From contig JAPSLO010000012.1 of assembly GCA_031180725.1 (NCBI GenBank), forward strand, positions 62,001 through 126,000: DNA of 64,000 bases, in the 5' to 3' direction. A program made the position numbers and the translations under genes. Under the pieces are notes generated by a model that saw only the letters and a program-made list of their open reading frames with translations, searched no databases and was not told the origin of the DNA. Source of the DNA: Roseomonas sp. (GTDB taxonomy: Bacteria; Pseudomonadota; Alphaproteobacteria; Acetobacterales; Acetobacteraceae). Shown one piece after another: positions 1-10,826 of the stretch; position 1 is the first letter of the stretch, and the number at the start of each line of letters is the position of its first letter.

Positions 1-608
1 AGCGTCTCCGGCAGGCGCCGCCAGCAGACCAGTGCCACCGGCGCGGCGAAGATCAGGCAGGCCAGCATGGTGGCGCGCCAGCCGAAGGCCATGTCCAGCA
101 GGCTGCCGATGATCGGCGCGAACATGGGCGAGATCGTCATGCCCATGGTGACATAGCCCAGCACGCTGGCGGCTTCGTCCCGTGACCAGACATCGCGGAT
201 CACCGCGCGCGCCAGCACCACGCCGGCGCAGGCCCCCACCGCCTGCAGCACCCGCGCCAGGATCAGCGAGCCCAGCCCGAAAGAGAGCGCCGCCGCCAGG
301 CTGGAGAAAGCGTAGAGCGCGAGCCCGCCCATCAGCAGCGGCCTGCGGCCGAAACGGTCCGACAGCGGGCCATAGAAGAGTTGCCCCATTCCCACCGCGA
401 TCAGATAGAGCGTCACGGTAAGCTGAATGGCGGCTGTGCCGACGCCGAGGTCTCGCCCGATTGCCGGCAGCGAGGGCACGATCACCTGCATGGTGAACGG
501 GCCGATCGCGATCATGGCCACCAGCAGCCAGATCGGCGGCCGGGGCCGGTCCAGGGCAGGCATGCGGGGGGCGGGCGGGGACTCGGCGGGAAGGTCGCGC
601 GGGCTCAC
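1..608 (-). CDS. Bcr/CflA-type multidrug MFS transporter, 3' part outside the window
   Basis: The reverse strand from 608 to base 1 is open and encodes the first half (about 200 residues) of a 12-TM major facilitator. It has a first TM segment, LTVTLYLIAVGMGQLFYGP, then the MFS loop motif LSDRFGRRPLL, a TM4 segment with an acidic/arginine-rich loop (RAVIRDVWSRDEA), and the motif MGMTISPMFAPIIGSLLD. These are typical of Bcr/CflA drug:H+ antiporters in the inner membrane. The start is ambiguous: GTG at 608 just after an in-frame stop (618-620), or ATG at 563, which would begin MPALDRPRPP. Neither has a good ribosome-binding site. The C-terminal half lies beyond the left edge. Substrate cannot be predicted. 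Confidence 0.85.
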   Translation of the reverse strand, partial: MSPRDLPAESPPAPRMPALDRPRPPIWLLVAMIAIGPFTMQVIVPSLPAIGRDLGVGTAAIQLTVTLYLIAVGMGQLFYGPLSDRFGRRPLLMGGLALYAFSSLAAALSFGLGSLILARVLQAVGACAGVVLARAVIRDVWSRDEAASVLGYVTMGMTISPMFAPIIGSLLDMAFGWRATMLACLIFAAPVALVCWRRLPET

Positions 609-746
609 GGGCGGAACCTAGTCCGCTTCGCTCTCGGCCGACACCGCGATGGTGGCTTCGCGGCCGCGTGGCGGGTCTGCGCACAAAGCATGTTCGGGCC
701 CGGCCGAACGACCGGGCGACCCGGAAGCGCGCGCTCGGTTCGCTGC

Positions 747-1601
747 CTACCAGCGCAGCCCGGACAGGGCGGCGATGGGGCGCACGCCCTCAGCGGCGGC
801 CACCTCGGCTAGGCGCGCCGGTTCTGGCGCGGCGCCATGTGCGTGGGCGGCAAGACCGGTCAGCGCCCAAACCGCGTCCAACCCCGCCGCCTGCGCGCCG
901 GCCAGGTCGGTGTGCGGGCTGTCGCCGATCGCCACCACCCGCGCGGGATCGGCGATGCCCAGCGCCTCCAGCACCGGTGGGTAGCTGGCGGGGTCCGGCT
1001 TTCCGATCTCGGTCGCGCGGGGCCCGCCGAGCTCGACATAAAGATCCGCCAGCAGCCCGGCGCAGATCACATGCGATTCACCCACCATCACATGCCGGTC
1101 CGGGTTCACGCAGAGCATCGGCAGGCCGCGCGCCGCGCAGGCCGCCAGCACCGGGCGATAGGGTTCCGCCGCCGCATTGCCGCGCTCGGGGTCGGGGCCG
1201 GTATTCAGCACCCACTCCGCCCGTCCGGGGTCATCCACCAGCACGATGTCCCGCTCCTCCACCACCGAGAGGTCGCGTTCCGGCCCGATATGCAGGGCAT
1301 GGCGGCCATAGCCAAGCGCGGCGCGGTCCGCCAGCAGCCGCCAGGCCAGCTCGCCGCTGGTGATGGTGGCGTCCCACAGGCCCCGGTCCAGGCCCATATT
1401 GGTCAGCAGCCGTTCCACCACCCAGGCGCGCCGCGGCGCGTTGGAGAGGAAGGCCACGCGCTTGTTCCGCGATTTCAGCGCAGCCAGCGCCTCCGCCACG
1501 CCCGGATAAGGGCGGCGGCCGTCATGGACCACGCCCCAGAGGTCCAGGATGAAGCCGTCATAGCGCTCGGCGAGCGGCGCGATCCCGTCCAGGATCCTCA
1601 T
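747..1601 (-). CDS. HAD-IIA family hydrolase (TIGR01459-like sugar/nucleotide phosphatase)
   Basis: A 284-residue cytosolic HAD phosphatase of class IIA. Motif I is DLWGVVHDG (nucleophile Asp about residue 20), motif II is SNAP, the motif III lysine is in GKPDP, and motif IV is GDSPHTDLAGA. The C2-type cap lies between motifs II and III. DLWGV-x-HDG is the signature of a proteobacterial subgroup related to NagD and pyridoxal phosphatases; the physiological phosphoester is unknown. Its ATG overlaps the stop of pyrD by four bases (ATGA), so it is translationally coupled to that gene. The MFS gene lies further downstream on the same strand. Confidence 0.9.
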   Translation of the reverse strand: MRILDGIAPLAERYDGFILDLWGVVHDGRRPYPGVAEALAALKSRNKRVAFLSNAPRRAWVVERLLTNMGLDRGLWDATITSGELAWRLLADRAALGYGRHALHIGPERDLSVVEERDIVLVDDPGRAEWVLNTGPDPERGNAAAEPYRPVLAACAARGLPMLCVNPDRHVMVGESHVICAGLLADLYVELGGPRATEIGKPDPASYPPVLEALGIADPARVVAIGDSPHTDLAGAQAAGLDAVWALTGLAAHAHGAAPEPARLAEVAAAEGVRPIAALSGLRW

Positions 1602-2662
1602 CGAATGTCGGCCCCCACGATCTCGTTCAGGCTGCGTACGCCCTCGCGCCGCAGCAGCGCGGCGAGTTCGCGCTTGATGCGCGGGATCAGGGCGGGGCCT
1701 TCATAGGCGAAGGCGGCGTAGAGCTGCACCAGGCTGGCGCCGGCGCGCAGCTTCTCAAGCGCATCGGCACCGGAGCCGATGCCGCCGCAGCCAATCAGCG
1801 TCAGGCCCCGCCCGCGCGCGAGCCGCGCGACGCGGCGCAGCACATCAGTCGACAACGCCCGCAGCGGCGGGCCGGAGAGGCCGCCGGCCTGATCCCGATG
1901 GGCGCTGCGCAGGCCGGGCCGGGCGATGGTGGTATTGGAAACGATCAGCCCTTCCATGCCATGCGTCACCACCGCCTCTACCAGCGGCTCCAGCGCTGCG
2001 GCCGAAAGATCGGGCGCGATCTTCACGAGGATCGGCGGGCGCGTTCCTTCGATCCCGGCCCGCGTGGCGGCCAGTGCGCCGAGAATCTCGGCCAGTTGGC
2101 GCTCACCCTGCAGGTCGCGCAGCCCGGGCGTGTTGGGCGAGGAGATGTTGATCGCCACGTAATCCGCCACCGGTGCCACGGCGCGATAGAGCGCCGGGTA
2201 GTCCTGCATCGGCACGGCGCCATCCTTGTTGATGGCGATGTTTACGCCGAGCACGGCCGGGCGCGGGCGGGGCAGGGCCGAAAGCCGCGCGAGGAAGGAC
2301 GCCAGCCCACCATTGTTCATGCCCATGCGGTTGATGACCGCGCGGTCCTCCGGAAGGCGGAACAGGCGCGGCTTCGGGTTGCCCACCTGCGGCCGCGGTG
2401 TGACCGAGCCAGCCTCCACGAAGCCGAAGCCGAGCCGCATCAGCGGGCCGATGGCCAGTGCCGACTTGTCGAAACCCGCCGCGAGGCCGATCGGGCTTGT
2501 GAAATCCTGGCCGAGGACACGCGTGCACAGGATGGGATCAGCAGGGAAGCGGTCGCGCCCGGCCAGGCCGAAGCGCAGCGCACGCAGCGCCAGGTCATGC
2601 GCGCGTTCCGGGTCCATGCCGCGCATCAGCGGCATGAGGGTGGAGGCGAGGCGGGGGGTCAT
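1598..2662 (-). CDS. pyrD: Dihydroorotate dehydrogenase (quinone), class 2
   Basis: PyrD oxidises dihydroorotate to orotate with FMN and passes the electrons to membrane quinone, in pyrimidine synthesis. The 354 residues begin with the short amphipathic N-terminal helices of class 2 enzymes (LMRGMDPERAHDLALRALRFGL). The catalytic serine motif is NISSPNTPGLR, and the FMN site includes VKIAPDLS, SNTT and GCGGIGSG. Length is normal for class 2. It is the first gene of a pair with the HAD phosphatase, and is divergent from the DMT transporter across a 100-base gap. Identification is firm. Confidence 0.97.
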   Translation of the reverse strand: MTPRLASTLMPLMRGMDPERAHDLALRALRFGLAGRDRFPADPILCTRVLGQDFTSPIGLAAGFDKSALAIGPLMRLGFGFVEAGSVTPRPQVGNPKPRLFRLPEDRAVINRMGMNNGGLASFLARLSALPRPRPAVLGVNIAINKDGAVPMQDYPALYRAVAPVADYVAINISSPNTPGLRDLQGERQLAEILGALAATRAGIEGTRPPILVKIAPDLSAAALEPLVEAVVTHGMEGLIVSNTTIARPGLRSAHRDQAGGLSGPPLRALSTDVLRRVARLARGRGLTLIGCGGIGSGADALEKLRAGASLVQLYAAFAYEGPALIPRIKRELAALLRREGVRSLNEIVGADIR

Positions 2663-2762
2663 GGCAGGGGCGCTGTGTGCCCTGGCTATGCCCGCAAGGG
2701 AAGCCGTGTTGACCGCGGACCAGGGCTACCCCCATCAAGCGGTCGCTGCCGGGAGGAAATGG

Positions 2763-3647
2763 GTGCTCGGTCCGGTCTTGATGCTGCTGGGCATCGGCCT
2801 GTTCGGCCTGCTGGATGCCGTCAGCAAGGTGCTGTCCGCCGGGCATGGCGTGTGGCAGGTGCTGCTAATCCGCTACGGCACCATCCTGGCGGTGGTTCTC
2901 CTGCTGCGAGCGCTCCGCCCCGGCTGGGGCGGGCCGCTGGCCACGCGCTATCCGCGGCTGCACCTGGCGCGGGCCGGCGCCATGCTGGGCAGCGCGGCCT
3001 GCTTCTTTATGACCTTTGCCACCCTGCCACTGGTGGAAGGCTACCTGGTGTTCTTCACCTCGCCCTTCTTCGTGCTGGGCCTGGCGGCGCTAGCGCTTGG
3101 GGAAAGGCCGGCGCCCGCGGCCTGGGGCTGGGTGGCGCTCGGCTTCGTTGGGGTGGCGATCGGCTTGGCGCCGGGGTTTGCGGGTGGGATGGGCGGAGGC
3201 TGGGTGGGCTATGCCTGGGCCTTCGCCGGGACGCTCTGCCATTCGCTGGTCCTCGTCCTCAATCGGGCCCTGCGGCATGAGAGCGGCCTGGCCAGGCCGC
3301 TGGTCTGGCCGGCGGTGCTGGGACTGGTTCTCGTGCTGCCAGCGGGTCTCTGGACTTGGCAGGCGCCCAGCGCGGCCTCTCTGGCGATGATGGTGGGCAA
3401 TGGCGTGGTCGTGGGTCTCGCCACCGCCGCGCTGGCAGAGGCCTTCCGCCACGCCCCCGCCTCGCGCCTGGCGCCCTTCGGCTATTCGGGGCTGGTCTGG
3501 AGCCTGGGCTTCGACCTGGCGATCTGGGCCCATGTGCCGGGCTGGCCGCTGGCGCTCGGCGCCGCGGTGGTGGTGCTGGCCTGCGTGATGAGCGAGCGCG
3601 CCGGAGCGAAGCCGGATCGGCGGGCGCAGCGCCCAAGGGGAGGGTAG
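2763..3647 (+). CDS. DMT (EamA) family transporter
   Basis: A 294-residue inner-membrane protein with about ten hydrophobic segments in two EamA repeats, as in drug/metabolite exporters of the RhaT/YdcZ/RarD superfamily. The open frame extends far upstream, but the start is set at the GTG at 2763. A GGGAGG ribosome-binding site (2751-2756) lies six bases before it, and the first TM segment (MLLGIGLFGLLDAVSKVL) begins straight after. It is divergent from pyrD. The second repeat begins near AAALAEAFRHAPASRLAP. Likely an exporter of a small metabolite; substrate unknown. Confidence 0.85.
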   Translation: MLGPVLMLLGIGLFGLLDAVSKVLSAGHGVWQVLLIRYGTILAVVLLLRALRPGWGGPLATRYPRLHLARAGAMLGSAACFFMTFATLPLVEGYLVFFTSPFFVLGLAALALGERPAPAAWGWVALGFVGVAIGLAPGFAGGMGGGWVGYAWAFAGTLCHSLVLVLNRALRHESGLARPLVWPAVLGLVLVLPAGLWTWQAPSAASLAMMVGNGVVVGLATAALAEAFRHAPASRLAPFGYSGLVWSLGFDLAIWAHVPGWPLALGAAVVVLACVMSERAGAKPDRRAQRPRGG

Positions 3648-3812
3648 CCACCCCGCGGTCAAGGTGCCCAGATGGATGTCACGCCTTCGGCTGGATTGTC
3701 AGCCTGTCAGCCCGTCGCACCCTGTTGACGCGCATGTGGGTGCCATGCCCCATAGCCTCGACACTGACCCGGGCCCCCAGAGGCCCGGTCGCCCGGCCAG
3801 GGGGAAGCGCGC

Positions 3813-5744
<1,932 letters not shown>

Positions 5745-5923
5745 GGTCCAGGACACCCGCGCCCAACCATCCCGGCGCAATTCTCTGACCCGTCGGGCCG
5801 TCTCGGCATAGCCTTGCATGAAATGTGCTGTGCCGGACAGACAATAGTCGCGCTGGTGTCACAGAATCGGGAGCACGTTGCGGTACCGACGCCTCTTCCG
5901 GCGGCGGCCCGCGTTCTTCCGGA

Positions 5924-6706
5924 ATGATGACCGTCCGCATGAATGACGAAGACGGCCGGATTGCCCTCGGGGGCGCCGGCCCGCATCTTGGCAATCGCCT
6001 TCTTGCCACCCTTCCGCCCGGTGACCTGGACCTGCTGCTACCGCACGCAGAGCGCGTGGTGCTGCCTCTCCGCAAGGTACTGTTCGAGCCTGGCGATGAT
6101 GTGAGCCATGCCTATTTCCCGGCTGCCGGCACCGTGCTCTCGCTAGTCGGCACCATGTCCGACGGGCGCGCGGCGGAACTGGCGCTGGTTGGGTGCGAGG
6201 GTGCGCTTGGTGGCCTGATCAGCGCTGGCGACAAGCCGGCTTTCGCCCGTGCCATGGTACAGGTGGCCGGCCAGGCGCTTCGCCTGGAGGCCGCGCGGCT
6301 GGAGGAGGCGAAGGCCGCCAGCGCGACGCTGCGTGACATCATTCATCGCTTCACCGATGCGTTGCTGGCACAGGTGCTGCAATCCGTGGCCTGCAGCGCC
6401 CTGCACAGCGTGGAGGAGCGCGCCTGCCGTCGGCTGCTGGAAGTGCATGACCGCAGCCTGAGCGACGAATTGCCGCTGACGCAGGAACACTTCGCGGAAC
6501 TGCTTGGCGTGCAGCGCACCACGGTCACGCGCGTTGTGGCGGATTTGGCGGCCGCTGGCGCCATCGAGGCGCGACGCGGCCGCATCATCGTGACCCGCCG
6601 CGCCAGGCTGTCCCGCGGTGCCTGTGAATGCCACGCCGTCGTGCGCCGGCACTGTGAGCTGGTGGCGCCCGGCCTCTACCCCGATCCGCCGGGTGACGAC
6701 AATTGA
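5924..6706 (+). CDS. Crp/Fnr family transcriptional regulator
   Basis: About 260 residues: an N-terminal cyclic-nucleotide-binding-type beta roll (PLRKVLFEPGDDVSHAYFPAAG), a dimerisation helix, then a winged helix-turn-helix with recognition segment LPLTQEHFAELLGVQRTTVTRV. There is no N-terminal Cys cluster as in Fnr, and the cAMP-contacting Arg/Glu pattern is not obvious, so the effector is unknown. A C-terminal extension of about 35 residues follows the wing. The frame is open from 5825, but the ATG pair at 5924/5927 leads directly into the family homology; ATG 5939 is an alternative. It may respond to redox or starvation signals, but no target is indicated by the sequence. Confidence 0.85.
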   Translation: MMTVRMNDEDGRIALGGAGPHLGNRLLATLPPGDLDLLLPHAERVVLPLRKVLFEPGDDVSHAYFPAAGTVLSLVGTMSDGRAAELALVGCEGALGGLISAGDKPAFARAMVQVAGQALRLEAARLEEAKAASATLRDIIHRFTDALLAQVLQSVACSALHSVEERACRRLLEVHDRSLSDELPLTQEHFAELLGVQRTTVTRVVADLAAAGAIEARRGRIIVTRRARLSRGACECHAVVRRHCELVAPGLYPDPPGDDN

Positions 6707-6767
6707 TGGTCGCGCATCGGGGATACGTTCCCGCCCGCCACTGCGTTTTCACGAGGGTGCGGAGGAG

Positions 6768-6799
6768 ACTGGCGTGAAGATGTACTGGCGTGAGGATGT
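6768..6799 (+). repeat. Tandem 16-bp direct repeat
   Basis: ACTGGCGTGAAGATGT (6768-6783) is followed at once by ACTGGCGTGAGGATGT (6784-6799), identical at 15 of 16 positions. It lies in the 214-base gap between the Crp/Fnr gene and the sensor kinase. A GGAGGAG ribosome-binding motif (6761-6767) stands six bases before a GTG at 6774, which opens a 12-codon frame, KMYWREDVKQA after the start, ending TGA at 6812. Either a regulator-binding direct repeat or a leader peptide is possible; neither is shown. Confidence 0.6.
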
Positions 6800-6920
6800 C
6801 AAGCAAGCTTGACCGGGCGATGGGGCCGCAATGTCGGCAGATGTACAGATGCCGGTTGCAGCTCAACCCTAGTCTTCTCTGGATGCCTCCATCCAATCTC
6901 CCGTTCCCGTCAAGCCCCTC

Positions 6921-7883
6921 ATGAGCGGCGAGGCTAAGGCCGACCTGAACCGGCCGACGCCTTCGGCTCTGGAAGAGGTGACCGGCAGCGGTCGCCTGGA
7001 GTTTGACTCGTTCCTGGGCGCTGTCTGGCTCAGCCCCGGTGCGGCGGCGCTGCACGGAATGGCGGAGTGCGGGCACCTGCCCCTGAGCCAATTGCTGGAC
7101 CGTATCCACCCCGAGGATCGTGGCCTGCTGACCATGCCGGCCCCCGGCAGCCGGCTGCGCTGCGAATATCGCCTCCTCGGCACCGAATGCTGGATTGAGG
7201 CGCGCGGTGGCCTGGTGGCGGCACCCGACGGCCAGGACGTCAGGCTGGTCGCGCTGGTGCTGGACGTGACCGAGCGCAAGACGCGCGAGGCGCGATCCCG
7301 CCTGGTGCTGCGCGAGGTGGAGCACCGCGCCAAGAACGCCCTCGCCACGGCCCAAGCCCTGGTGCGCCTGACGAAAGCCGAGGATCCGCGCGACTTCGCC
7401 CGTTCGGTGGAGCAGCGCCTGGCGGTGCTGGGGCGCGCCCATGCAAGGCTGTCGACCGCCCCGCCAGGCACCGGCTTCTCGCTGCGCCCGCTTCTGGAGG
7501 AAGCCTTCGGCCCCTATGAGGCGAGTCGCACCCTCGTACTGCGAGGCCCCGAGATGATGCTTGCGGCTGCCGCGGTGCAGCCCGTCTGCATGGCCCTGCA
7601 CGAGCTGGCGACCAATGCCGCGAAATACGGGGCGCTATCGCGTGCCGGCGGCCAGGTGGCGCTGCGCTGGCGGCGCACCCAGACCGGTGGGTTGGTGCTG
7701 GCTTGGCGCGAGAGCGGCGGGCCAGCCCTGACAGCGGTGCCCGGTCGGCGCGGCTTCGGACTCAGCATGATAGAGGCGGTGGTGCATGGTCAGCTGGGCG
7801 GGCGTATCCGCTTCGACTGGGCGCCGCCGGGGTTGCGCCTGGCGCTCAGCCTGCCGCCAAGCTGTGTGAAGGCATCCGACTGA
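6921..7883 (+). CDS. HWE/HisKA_2-type sensor histidine kinase with PAS-like input domain
   Basis: A 320-residue kinase without obvious TM segments, so probably cytosolic. Residues about 25-120 look like a PAS/PAC module ending VLDVTERK. The phospho-acceptor box REVEHRAKNALATAQALV has His135 and the RxKN signature of HisKA_2/HWE kinases. The ATPase domain shows the N-box HELATNAAKYGALS (Asn232) and a G-box GRRGFGLSMIE. In Alphaproteobacteria such kinases feed general stress (PhyR/EcfG), light or chemotaxis signalling. No response regulator lies next to it, so its partner is elsewhere. The PAS ligand cannot be told from sequence. Confidence 0.9.
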   Translation: MSGEAKADLNRPTPSALEEVTGSGRLEFDSFLGAVWLSPGAAALHGMAECGHLPLSQLLDRIHPEDRGLLTMPAPGSRLRCEYRLLGTECWIEARGGLVAAPDGQDVRLVALVLDVTERKTREARSRLVLREVEHRAKNALATAQALVRLTKAEDPRDFARSVEQRLAVLGRAHARLSTAPPGTGFSLRPLLEEAFGPYEASRTLVLRGPEMMLAAAAVQPVCMALHELATNAAKYGALSRAGGQVALRWRRTQTGGLVLAWRESGGPALTAVPGRRGFGLSMIEAVVHGQLGGRIRFDWAPPGLRLALSLPPSCVKASD

Positions 7884-8019
7884 CTCAGCCTGATATGCGT
7901 GGCCGGGGCGGCAGCGTTGGCGAATTCCGTGCCAAGGCGTGAACATCGCAGGGCTGGACTTCGGCGAAGCGATGTCGCGGGCGGTTGCGCGACCCTCGCG
8001 GCGGGCGCACACGCAGCGC

Positions 8020-9195
8020 ATGCCGCTCGCGCTCGACCCTACCACCCGGTTGATCCTGGTCCTCGGCCTGGGTGCAGGTGCCTCCACGCTTGCCACGCGG
8101 GCGCTGGACCCGCTGGTGGGCGTGGTTGGGGCGGAATTTGGCGTGGCAGCAGCCACCGTCGCACTACTCGGCACCGCCTTCGCCCTGCCTTACGCGCTGG
8201 TGCAGCCCGTGCTGGGGCCGGTCGGCGACGCCATTGGCAAGGCCCGCGTCATCCGCGCCTGCCTGATGGTGCTGGCGGCGGCGCTGGTCGCCTCCGCCCT
8301 GGTGCCCGGCTTCCTGTCCCTCGCCCTGCTGCGGGTGCTGGCCGGCGCGGCGGCGGGCGGCGTCTTCCCGCTGTCCATTGCCATGGTCGGCGACCGCGTG
8401 CCGATGGAGCGCCGGCAGGTGGCGCTCTCGCGCCTGCTGGTGGCGGGGCTGACCGGCTCGGCCGGCGGCGGGGCACTTTCCGCGGCCTTGGAACCGCTGA
8501 TCGGCTGGCGTGGCGTGATGCTGCTCTGTGCCGCCGTGGCCATTGCGGGCGTGGCGATCCTGCGCGACTCGACGGGTCGCAGCCCCACTCCCGCGGGGCG
8601 GTTGAACCTGACCGAGGCGCTGGGCCGCTATCGCGGGATACTGGGCCTGGCGGCGGCGCGTGCGCTCTACGTCTCGGTCTTCATCGAGGGGGCGCTGCTG
8701 TTCGGGGTCTTTCCCTTCCTGGCGCCCTTCTTCGCGGAACGCGGCATCGGCGGCGTGACGGAAGCCGGTCTGGCCATCGCCGTCTTCGCCATCGGCGGCT
8801 TCGCCTATGCCGGGCTGGCGCCGCTGCTGCTGGGGCGGCTGGGCCAGGCGCGGATGATGGTGCTGGGCGGACTGGTCTCCGGCGCCGGACTGGTAGCGCT
8901 CGCCCTGGCGCCCGCCGCCTGGGTGGGCATCGGCGCCTTCCTGCTGATCGGCCTGGGCTTCTACATGATTCACACCTCGATCCAGACCCGAGTGACGGAG
9001 GTCGCGCCGCAGGCGCGCGGTAGCGCCGTGGCGTTGCACGCCTTCAGCTTTTTCCTGGGTCAGTCCCTGGGGCCGGTCATGATGGGGCTGGGGCGGGCCG
9101 TGATCGGGCAGGTGCCGTCGCTGCTGGTGGCGGCGGCGGGGCTAGTGGGGCTGGCGCTGTGGTTGGCCCCGCAGGGTGGCCGGCCGCGCCGGTGA
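8020..9195 (+). CDS. MFS transporter
   Basis: About 391 residues with 12 predicted membrane spans. The loop between TM2 and TM3 carries GPVGDAIGKARVIRA, a form of the MFS motif GxxxDRxGRR, and TM4-5 contains GAAAGGVFPLSIAMVGDRV, typical of the AraJ/YdhP and arabinose-efflux-like permeases. The frame is open from GTG 7939. ATG 8020 is preferred because it begins just before the first hydrophobic helix, but ATG 7972 is possible and none has a strong ribosome-binding site. It follows the sensor kinase on the same strand. Probably proton-driven efflux; substrate unknown. Confidence 0.85.
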   Translation: MPLALDPTTRLILVLGLGAGASTLATRALDPLVGVVGAEFGVAAATVALLGTAFALPYALVQPVLGPVGDAIGKARVIRACLMVLAAALVASALVPGFLSLALLRVLAGAAAGGVFPLSIAMVGDRVPMERRQVALSRLLVAGLTGSAGGGALSAALEPLIGWRGVMLLCAAVAIAGVAILRDSTGRSPTPAGRLNLTEALGRYRGILGLAAARALYVSVFIEGALLFGVFPFLAPFFAERGIGGVTEAGLAIAVFAIGGFAYAGLAPLLLGRLGQARMMVLGGLVSGAGLVALALAPAAWVGIGAFLLIGLGFYMIHTSIQTRVTEVAPQARGSAVALHAFSFFLGQSLGPVMMGLGRAVIGQVPSLLVAAAGLVGLALWLAPQGGRPRR

Positions 9196-9443
9196 AAGCA
9201 CCGGGGTTCGCGATTCGCCCCTGAGCCGGAACACAACGCGAACCGAGCGCGCAGCACCTGCCCCGGGAATCACGCATTTTCAAGCATCAGCCTCGAGTCG
9301 CGGGAACGAATCGCTGACTCCGTCCGGGCGTTCTCCAGCTACAATCTCTTGGGGCGATTCGAGTTTTCCGCCACAAGCGCGTTCGCCTCGGCAGGCGCCG
9401 GTCGCGACTCGGGGCGGTCGGGTAGGCCAAGCCGCCCGCCGGG

Positions 9444-9749
9444 TCAGAAATCGCTGACCCGGCCCTTTCTTTCCCAGTCGCCATAGCGGGTCGGTTCCGG
9501 TCCGGTTGGCCCGCCGATCTCCTTCGCCATGCGCACCGGCTCCTCCTTCGGAGGGTCGCCGGCAGGCGGGACATTCTCGCCCGGCAAGGGTGGTTCGATG
9601 TGCGGCGGTGGCTGGGTCGGGCCGGGGGTCGGGTCCGGCACAGGGCGGCCAGGCTGGGGACCGGCGGGGTCGCCGGGCGGGACCGGGATCTGCTGGGCCA
9701 TGATTCCCTCGGGCTGGGCGGAACCGCCCGGCTTGTTCGCGTTCGTCAT
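9444..9749 (-). CDS. DUF1674 / SDHAF4-like succinate dehydrogenase assembly protein with proline-rich N-terminus
   Basis: A 101-residue protein whose last 25 residues are the DUF1674 core, EIGGPTGPEPTRYGDWER followed by KGRVSDF. This core defines the SDHAF4 family, which in mitochondria binds flavinylated SdhA and protects it before assembly of complex II. The preceding 70 residues are unusually rich in proline (PVPPGDPAGPQPGRP, TPGPTQPPPHIEPPLP) and are probably disordered. The start is ATG 9749 (MTNANKPGG); ATG 9758 three codons upstream is also possible. It is divergent from htpX, and no sdh genes are adjacent. Family assignment rests on the C-terminal motif. Confidence 0.82.
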   Translation of the reverse strand: MTNANKPGGSAQPEGIMAQQIPVPPGDPAGPQPGRPVPDPTPGPTQPPPHIEPPLPGENVPPAGDPPKEEPVRMAKEIGGPTGPEPTRYGDWERKGRVSDF

Positions 9750-9804
9750 GACGCACATCTAAGCAACTGCCCCTTCGCTGTGATCGGGTGCAACGCGCGG
9801 GGCG

Positions 9805-9830
9805 GGCATTCGTCAATTGGCATTCGCCAA
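9805..9830. repeat. Short direct repeat upstream of htpX
   Basis: GGCATTCGTCAA (9805-9816) and GGCATTCGCCAA (9819-9830) match at 11 of 12 positions with a 14-base period, 26 bases before the htpX ATG and between two divergent genes. This could be a binding site for a regulator of htpX, or chance. No clear heat-shock promoter was recognised. Confidence 0.4.
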
Positions 9831-9855
9831 CTCTGGGCAGGGGGCTCGCGCAGAC

Positions 9856-10800
9856 ATGGCCGGATATCTCCGCACCGCGCTGCTGCTGGCGGGGCTGACG
9901 GCGCTGTTCATGGCCGTGGGCTTCGCCATCGGCGGAAGGCAGGGCATGGTGGTGGCCTTCCTTGTCGCCTGTGCGATGAACCTCTTCGCCTGGTGGAACA
10001 GCGACCGGGTGGTGCTGGGCATGCATAACGCGCAGCCCATCGGGCCCGAAGACGCGCCGCGCCTCTACGAGATGGTGGCAGGCCTTGCGGCACGCGCCGG
10101 GCTGCCCATGCCCGCGCTTTACGTGATCCACGAGGACCAGCCCAACGCCTTCGCCACCGGGCGTAGCCCGGAACGTGCGGCGGTGGCGGTCAACACCGGC
10201 CTGCTGGACATGATGAGCGAGCGCGAGGTGGCCGGCGTGATCGCGCATGAACTCGCGCATATCCGCAACCGCGACACGCTGATCATGACGGTGACCGCGA
10301 CGCTGGCAGGCGCCATCGGCATGCTGGCGCAGTTCGGCTTCCTGTTCGGCGGCCGCACCCAGGACGGGCGTTCCAACCCCTTCGGCCCGATCGGCGCCAT
10401 CCTGCTGATCGTGCTGGCGCCCATCGCGGCGATGATCGTGCAGATGGCGATCAGCCGCTCACGCGAATACGAGGCCGACCGGGTCGGCGCCCAGATCACC
10501 GGCGACCCGCGCGGCCTCGCTTCGGCACTGCAGCGACTGGAAACCTACAAGCAGGGGCGGGTGAACGAAGCGGCCGAGGCCAATCCGGCCAGCGCGCATC
10601 TGTTCATCATCAACCCGCTTTCGGGGCTGCGCATGGATGGGCTGTTCTCTACCCATCCCAGTACGGAGAACCGTGCGGCGGCGCTGGAGGCGATGGCGTC
10701 GGAGATCGGGCCGCCCAGCTCCGGCTGGCGCGTCCCCGGGCCCGCGCCGCGGCAGTCCCGCCCCTGGGGCGGCAGCGGGCGGCGGAACCCCTGGGGCTGA
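9856..10800 (+). CDS. htpX: Zinc metalloprotease HtpX, M48 family
   Basis: An inner-membrane quality-control protease that cleaves damaged membrane proteins alongside FtsH. The 314 residues start with two N-terminal TM helices, then the zinc-binding motif HELAH (His131, Glu132, His135) followed by IRNRDT. Two more TM segments follow, and the third zinc ligand Glu is in [10 protein letters not shown]. The frame is open from 9817, but ATG 9856 follows a GGGGG stretch and matches the family start ([13 protein letters not shown]). The C-terminus is a Gly/Arg-rich tail ([16 protein letters not shown]). Confidence 0.95.
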   Translation: MAGYLRTALLLAGLTALFMAVGFAIGGRQGMVVAFLVACAMNLFAWWNSDRVVLGMHNAQPIGPEDAPRLYEMVAGLAARAGLPMPALYVIHEDQPNAFATGRSPERAAVAVNTGLLDMMSEREVAGVIAHELAHIRNRDTLIMTVTATLAGAIGMLAQFGFLFGGRTQDGRSNPFGPIGAILLIVLAPIAAMIVQMAISRSREYEADRVGAQITGDPRGLASALQRLETYKQGRVNEAAEANPASAHLFIINPLSGLRMDGLFSTHPSTENRAAALEAMASEIGPPSSGWRVPGPAPRQSRPWGGSGRRNPWG

Positions 10801-10826
10801 CGGTGCCCAGCGGGGCATAATCTCCC

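Noticed and set aside
698-717. Hairpin GCCCGG/CCGGGC in the gap between the MFS and HAD genes as a terminator
   Set aside because: Only a six-base stem with an eight-base loop and no U-tract; such stems are frequent by chance at this GC content.
3725-3755. TTGACG upstream of acs as a promoter
   Set aside because: The -35 box is good, but the best -10 candidates (CCATAG/CATAGC) match poorly at 18-20 bases.
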